This document shows positions 7,682 through 10,000 of a DNA stretch of 10,000 nucleotides, piece after piece (position 1 is the stretch's first letter; each line of letters begins with the position of its first letter). Under the pieces are notes generated by a model. It did no database searches. It was not told where the DNA came from and saw only the letters and a list, made by a program, of their open reading frames with translations. The stretch is from Flavobacterium sp. (GTDB lineage Bacteria > Bacteroidota > Bacteroidia > Flavobacteriales > Flavobacteriaceae): positions 1 to 10,000 of the forward strand of contig NZ_JAIWOF010000064.1 in the NCBI RefSeq assembly GCF_020217025.1. The letters are read 5' to 3'. A program made the position numbers and the translations under genes.

Positions 7682-8245
7682 TTATACTTTCATAATTTCA
7701 GCTTCTTTAACTGCTAAAATTTCATCAATTTTTTTAATGAACGTATCTGTTAATTTCTGAACGTCTTCTTCTGCTTTTTTACAGATGTCTTCAGCTGTTC
7801 CATTTTTTTCTTCTTTCTTGATATCGGTATTAGCATCTTTTCTGTGATTTCTAATTCCAATTTTTGCTTCTTCCGCTTCGTGTTTTGCTTGTTTTACTAA
7901 GTCACGTCTTCTTTCCTCTGTTAAAGCTGGAATATTGATGATGATATTGTCTCCATTGTTCATTGGGTTTAACCCTAAATTAGCAATCATAATTGCTTTT
8001 TCAATAGGGTGTAACATGTTTTTTTCCCAAGGAGTTACAGTTAATGTTCTTGCATCAGGAGCATTAATGTTTGCAACTTGCGAAATTAATGTTTGTGAGC
8101 CATAGTAATCCACAAAAACACCACCTAACATTTGTGGCGAAGCTTTGCCGGCTCTAATATTTAATAATTCTTTCTCTAAATGCGCAATTGAACCCGCCAT
8201 AGCTTCTTTTGCACTGTCTAAAATAAAATTAATTTCTTCTGTCAT
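7682..8245 (-). CDS. frr: Ribosome recycling factor (RRF)
   Basis: RRF acts with EF-G to split the post-termination ribosome so that subunits, mRNA and tRNA can be reused. The 187-residue length is normal (about 185). Typical signatures are present: KELLNIRAGKASP (25-37) at the start of the domain I helix, VDYYGSQTLISQVANI (45-60), LTVTPWEK (68-75), NPMNNGDNIIINIPALTEERRRDLVK (93-118, with the conserved ERR) and the C-terminal helix with KKEEKNG (144-150) and KLTDTFIKKIDEIL. It forms an operon with pyrH, 30 bp upstream, a pairing conserved across many bacteria, and is closed by a strong hairpin terminator 4 bp after its stop. The start is the ATG at 8245, which gives the canonical N-terminus. 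Nothing unusual was seen. Confidence 0.97.
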   Translation of the reverse strand: MTEEINFILDSAKEAMAGSIAHLEKELLNIRAGKASPQMLGGVFVDYYGSQTLISQVANINAPDARTLTVTPWEKNMLHPIEKAIMIANLGLNPMNNGDNIIINIPALTEERRRDLVKQAKHEAEEAKIGIRNHRKDANTDIKKEEKNGTAEDICKKAEEDVQKLTDTFIKKIDEILAVKEAEIMKV

Positions 8246-8275
8246 CGCTCTATATTTTTACTTCGTACTTTAAAA

Positions 8276-8983
8276 TTATATGGTAACGGTTGTTCCGATA
8301 GTTTCACCTTCACACACTTTTAGTAAGTTACCATCTTTATTCATATCGAATACAATAATAGGTAATTTATTTTCTTGACTCAATGTAAAAGCTGTTGTAT
8401 CCATTACATTTAATCCTTTTGCTAATACATCTTCAAACGAAATAAAGTCAAATTTAACAGCATCCGCATTTTTTTCTGGATCCGAAGTGTAAACACCATC
8501 TACACGAGTTCCTTTTAAAATTACGTCAGCACCTACTTCAATTCCTCTTAAAACTGCTGCTGTATCTGTTGTAAAGTATGGATTTCCTGTTCCAGCACCA
8601 AAAATTACAATTCTTCCTTTTTCTAAATGGCGAGTAGCTCTTCTTTTGATATATGGTTCAGCAATAGCTTCAATTTTCAAAGCGGTTTGTAAACGCGTTT
8701 GCATTCCAGCTTCTTCTAAAGCTCCTTGTAACGCCATTCCGTTAATAACTGTTGCTAACATTCCCATGTAGTCACCTTGCACTCTGTCCATTCCGTTGCT
8801 TGCACCAGCTACACCTCTAAAAATGTTTCCACCACCAATAACGATTGCAATTTCTACACCTTTATCGTGAATTTGTTTTATTTCGGCAGCATACTCAGCT
8901 AAGCGTTGTGGGTCAATTCCATATTGTCTATCACCCATTAAAGCTTCACCGCTTAATTTTAGAAGAATTCTTTTGTACTTCAT
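8276..8983 (-). CDS. pyrH: UMP kinase (uridylate kinase)
   Basis: Bacterial UMP kinase transfers phosphate from ATP to UMP to give UDP, the entry to UTP, CTP and dTTP synthesis. It is a cytoplasmic homohexamer of the amino-acid-kinase fold. The 235 residues match the family length. Motifs in order: [13 protein letters not shown] (5-17), the nucleotide-binding lysine and glycine loop; [13 protein letters not shown] (46-58), glycine-rich; [17 protein letters not shown] (70-86), UMP binding; [16 protein letters not shown] (128-143); and [15 protein letters not shown] (155-169), near the ATP site. It is the first gene of the pyrH-frr operon. A TATATTTG box lies 23 bp before the ATG at 8983, leaving a very short leader with no room for a structured riboswitch. 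The family is known to be allosterically controlled by GTP and UTP in several bacteria; the sequence does not show this itself. Confidence 0.97.
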   Translation of the reverse strand: MKYKRILLKLSGEALMGDRQYGIDPQRLAEYAAEIKQIHDKGVEIAIVIGGGNIFRGVAGASNGMDRVQGDYMGMLATVINGMALQGALEEAGMQTRLQTALKIEAIAEPYIKRRATRHLEKGRIVIFGAGTGNPYFTTDTAAVLRGIEVGADVILKGTRVDGVYTSDPEKNADAVKFDFISFEDVLAKGLNVMDTTAFTLSQENKLPIIVFDMNKDGNLLKVCEGETIGTTVTI

Positions 8984-9006
8984 CGTGTGTTGTATTATTT
9001 GTGGTG

Positions 9007-9014
9007 CAAATATA
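9007..9014 (-). promoter_or_regulatory. Probable pyrH-frr operon promoter -7 box (TATATTTG)
   Basis: TATATTTGCA on the minus strand matches TAnnTTTG and lies 23 bp before the pyrH ATG. Upstream is a T7-AG-A7 tract (9025-9040) at the -33 region that could favour binding through DNA curvature; no TTG is present at the expected place. No convincing terminator for the patatin gene separates it from this box. Confidence 0.55.
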
Positions 9015-9051
9015 GTTAAATAGCTTTTTTTAGAAAAAAATGTTTTAACAA

Positions 9052-9840
9052 TTATATATCTAAATTTTGAAATGATTTTTTAGCCTCGTTGTATCCAATC
9101 TCAAAAATGGCATCCATTTTAGTTTTACTGGTTTCAAATGTACTAAAATTAGCTAATTCCTTAGGCTCAATAACCCAATCGCATAAATTAAACTTCTGAT
9201 AATTGTAATTGGCATATAATAAATCGAAGGCTCTACTAGTAACTGATTTTATGGATTTTAAATCTTTGGATTCTATATTTTGAATTGGACTCACATAAAC
9301 TCCAATCAAATAGTCGCATCTTCCTTGTAAAATATCGGTGGGGAAATGATTCAAAATACCACCATCGCTATACAATTTGTTATTGATTTCATACGGAGAC
9401 AGCATTCCTGGAAAAGAGGAAGAAGCTAAAATGGCATCGATAAGTTTTGTTTCGGAATTAAAAATTTTGAGTTTTCCTTTAACTAAATCCGTCGCTGTGA
9501 TGTAGGCCGGAATTTTTAATTCGCCAATAGTGATATCACCAAAAATTTCTGTAAAATAACTTTTGAAGGATTCTGAATCAATCAATCCTGCTTTTTTGAA
9601 GGTAAAGTGCTTCCAATGAAAAAAGTAAATTGACTTGAAAAATTCTAGAATCTCTTCGGGCGTTTTTCCAAATGCAAATAATCCACCAACAATTGCGCCA
9701 GCGCTTGTTCCTGAAATACAAGATGGTTGCATCCCTTTTTCGGTTAAAAACTGCAAAGCACCTGCATGTGCAATTCCTTTAGAACCACCACCTGACAATA
9801 CGATTCCGATAGATTTAGAAGGATTTTCCATATGTAACAT
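9052..9840 (-). CDS. Patatin-like phospholipase family protein
   Basis: A predicted serine hydrolase of the patatin/RssA type, probably a lipid acyl hydrolase. Using the ATG at 9840 it has 262 residues. The oxyanion-hole glycine loop is [12 protein letters not shown] (16-27). The nucleophile elbow is GTSAG (44-48, Ser46), and the catalytic Asp is in [10 protein letters not shown] (158-167, Asp159), completing the Ser-Asp dyad. It lacks a signal peptide and TM helices, so it is likely cytoplasmic or peripheral; the long outer-membrane patatin-barrel form is excluded by its size. A second ATG at 9831 ([16 protein letters not shown]) would remove three residues and cannot be ruled out. A TAATTTTG box lies 17 bp before 9840. 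The gene diverges from the plus-strand gene at 9896. The substrate is unknown. Confidence 0.92.
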   Translation of the reverse strand: MLHMENPSKSIGIVLSGGGSKGIAHAGALQFLTEKGMQPSCISGTSAGAIVGGLFAFGKTPEEILEFFKSIYFFHWKHFTFKKAGLIDSESFKSYFTEIFGDITIGELKIPAYITATDLVKGKLKIFNSETKLIDAILASSSFPGMLSPYEINNKLYSDGGILNHFPTDILQGRCDYLIGVYVSPIQNIESKDLKSIKSVTSRAFDLLYANYNYQKFNLCDWVIEPKELANFSTFETSKTKMDAIFEIGYNEAKKSFQNLDI

Positions 9841-9857
9841 TTCTTACAGATAATTAC

Positions 9858-9865
9858 CAAAATTA
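9858..9865 (-). promoter_or_regulatory. Candidate -7 box (TAATTTTG) of the patatin gene
   Basis: TAATTTTG on the minus strand matches TAnnTTTG and lies 17 bp before the ATG at 9840. It is separated by only four bases from the oppositely oriented box of the plus-strand gene. No -33 TTG at the proper distance was seen. Confidence 0.4.
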
Positions 9866-9869
9866 GAAT

Positions 9870-9877
9870 TAAATTTG
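9870..9877 (+). promoter_or_regulatory. Candidate -7 box (TAAATTTG) of the plus-strand gene
   Basis: TAAATTTG matches TAnnTTTG and lies 18 bp before the ATG at 9896. The spacing agrees with the other boxes in the window. The intergenic space is only 55 bp, so this promoter and that of the patatin gene must share the same DNA. Confidence 0.4.
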
Positions 9878-9895
9878 CCAAATAAAGTTAAGAAG

Positions 9896-10000
9896 ATGAT
9901 AAATACTATAAAACAAGCACTAGAAAATAGTTTTTCTTATGCCGATTACAGAAAAAAGATAACTAGTTTAATAACTGAAGGAAAATCTACAGGTCACGAA
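9896..10000 (+). CDS. N-terminus of a probable thioredoxin-family protein (partial)
   Basis: An open frame starts at the ATG at 9896 and continues through the right edge, giving 35 residues: it begins MINTIKQALENSFSYADYRK and ends LITEGKSTGHE. No signal peptide is present. The pattern (QALENS.SY..YR, then L..EGKSTG) resembles, from memory, the start of a flavobacterial cytoplasmic thioredoxin-fold protein of about 180-200 residues. The redox motif, if any, lies beyond the window, so the fold cannot be confirmed. It is transcribed away from the patatin gene from a shared 55 bp intergenic region containing a TAAATTTG box. That this is a real coding start is well supported; the family name is tentative. 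Confidence 0.55.
   Translation, partial: MINTIKQALENSFSYADYRKKITSLITEGKSTGHE

Noticed and set aside
8984..9006. Riboswitch or attenuator in the pyrH leader
   Set aside because: With the TATATTTG box 23 bp before the start codon there is no room for a structured leader.
9024..9041. T7-AG-A7 hairpin as a terminator for the patatin gene
   Set aside because: The stem is made only of A-T pairs with a two-base loop, too weak and too tight for an intrinsic terminator; it is more likely an AT tract upstream of the pyrH promoter.
9635..9853. 72-residue plus-strand open frame opposite the patatin start
   Set aside because: It overlaps the catalytic GTSAG and glycine-loop codons of the patatin gene in antisense and has no start signal of its own.
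9866..9890. Sigma-54 -24/-12 site (TGGCA on the minus strand near 9875-9881)
   Set aside because: The GG element is present but no GC element follows at the required spacing, and the other upstream regions showed no better match.

Overview
The window looks like ordinary chromosome from an AT-rich member of the Bacteroidota, most likely Flavobacteriaceae and close to Flavobacterium. The grounds are the protein sequences, low-GC codon use, missing purine-rich Shine-Dalgarno sites, repeated TAnnTTTG promoter boxes of the Bacteroidota housekeeping type, and a DUF5686 outer-membrane protein, a family typical of this phylum. No mobile element, CRISPR array, tRNA, rRNA or prophage gene was seen. No stretch longer than about 100 bases lacks a gene.

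Layout: eight genes lie on the minus strand and one begins on the plus strand. In minus-strand order (right to left) they are a patatin-like phospholipase (9840-9052), pyrH UMP kinase (8983-8276), frr ribosome recycling factor (8245-7682), a small unrecognised lipoprotein (7613-7158), a DUF5686 outer-membrane protein (7081-4598), an RND-superfamily (MMPL/COG1033) membrane protein (4522-2111), asnS asparaginyl-tRNA synthetase (2081-633) and the N-terminal third of rpoN, sigma-54 (538 to beyond the left edge). On the plus strand a gene starts at 9896 and runs off the right edge; its first 35 residues resemble a flavobacterial thioredoxin-family protein.

Transcription: pyrH and frr, 30 bp apart, form the familiar translation/nucleotide operon, closed by a clear hairpin terminator at 7645-7677. 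The lipoprotein gene is closed by an almost identical hairpin at 7110-7143. TAnnTTTG boxes lie 17-23 bp before the starts of asnS, the RND gene, the DUF5686 gene, pyrH, the patatin gene and the plus-strand gene, which suggests mostly single-gene units with very short 5' leaders. rpoN has no such box and may be read from asnS.

How the genes relate: pyrH, frr and asnS serve nucleotide supply and translation, and rpoN serves transcription. The RND protein, DUF5686 protein, lipoprotein and patatin concern membranes or lipids, but nothing here shows that they form one pathway. I found no convincing undescribed system. The best leads are the twin terminators with a compensatory base-pair change, the asymmetric RND motif, the interlocked divergent promoters at the right end and the octamer repeat between asnS and rpoN.
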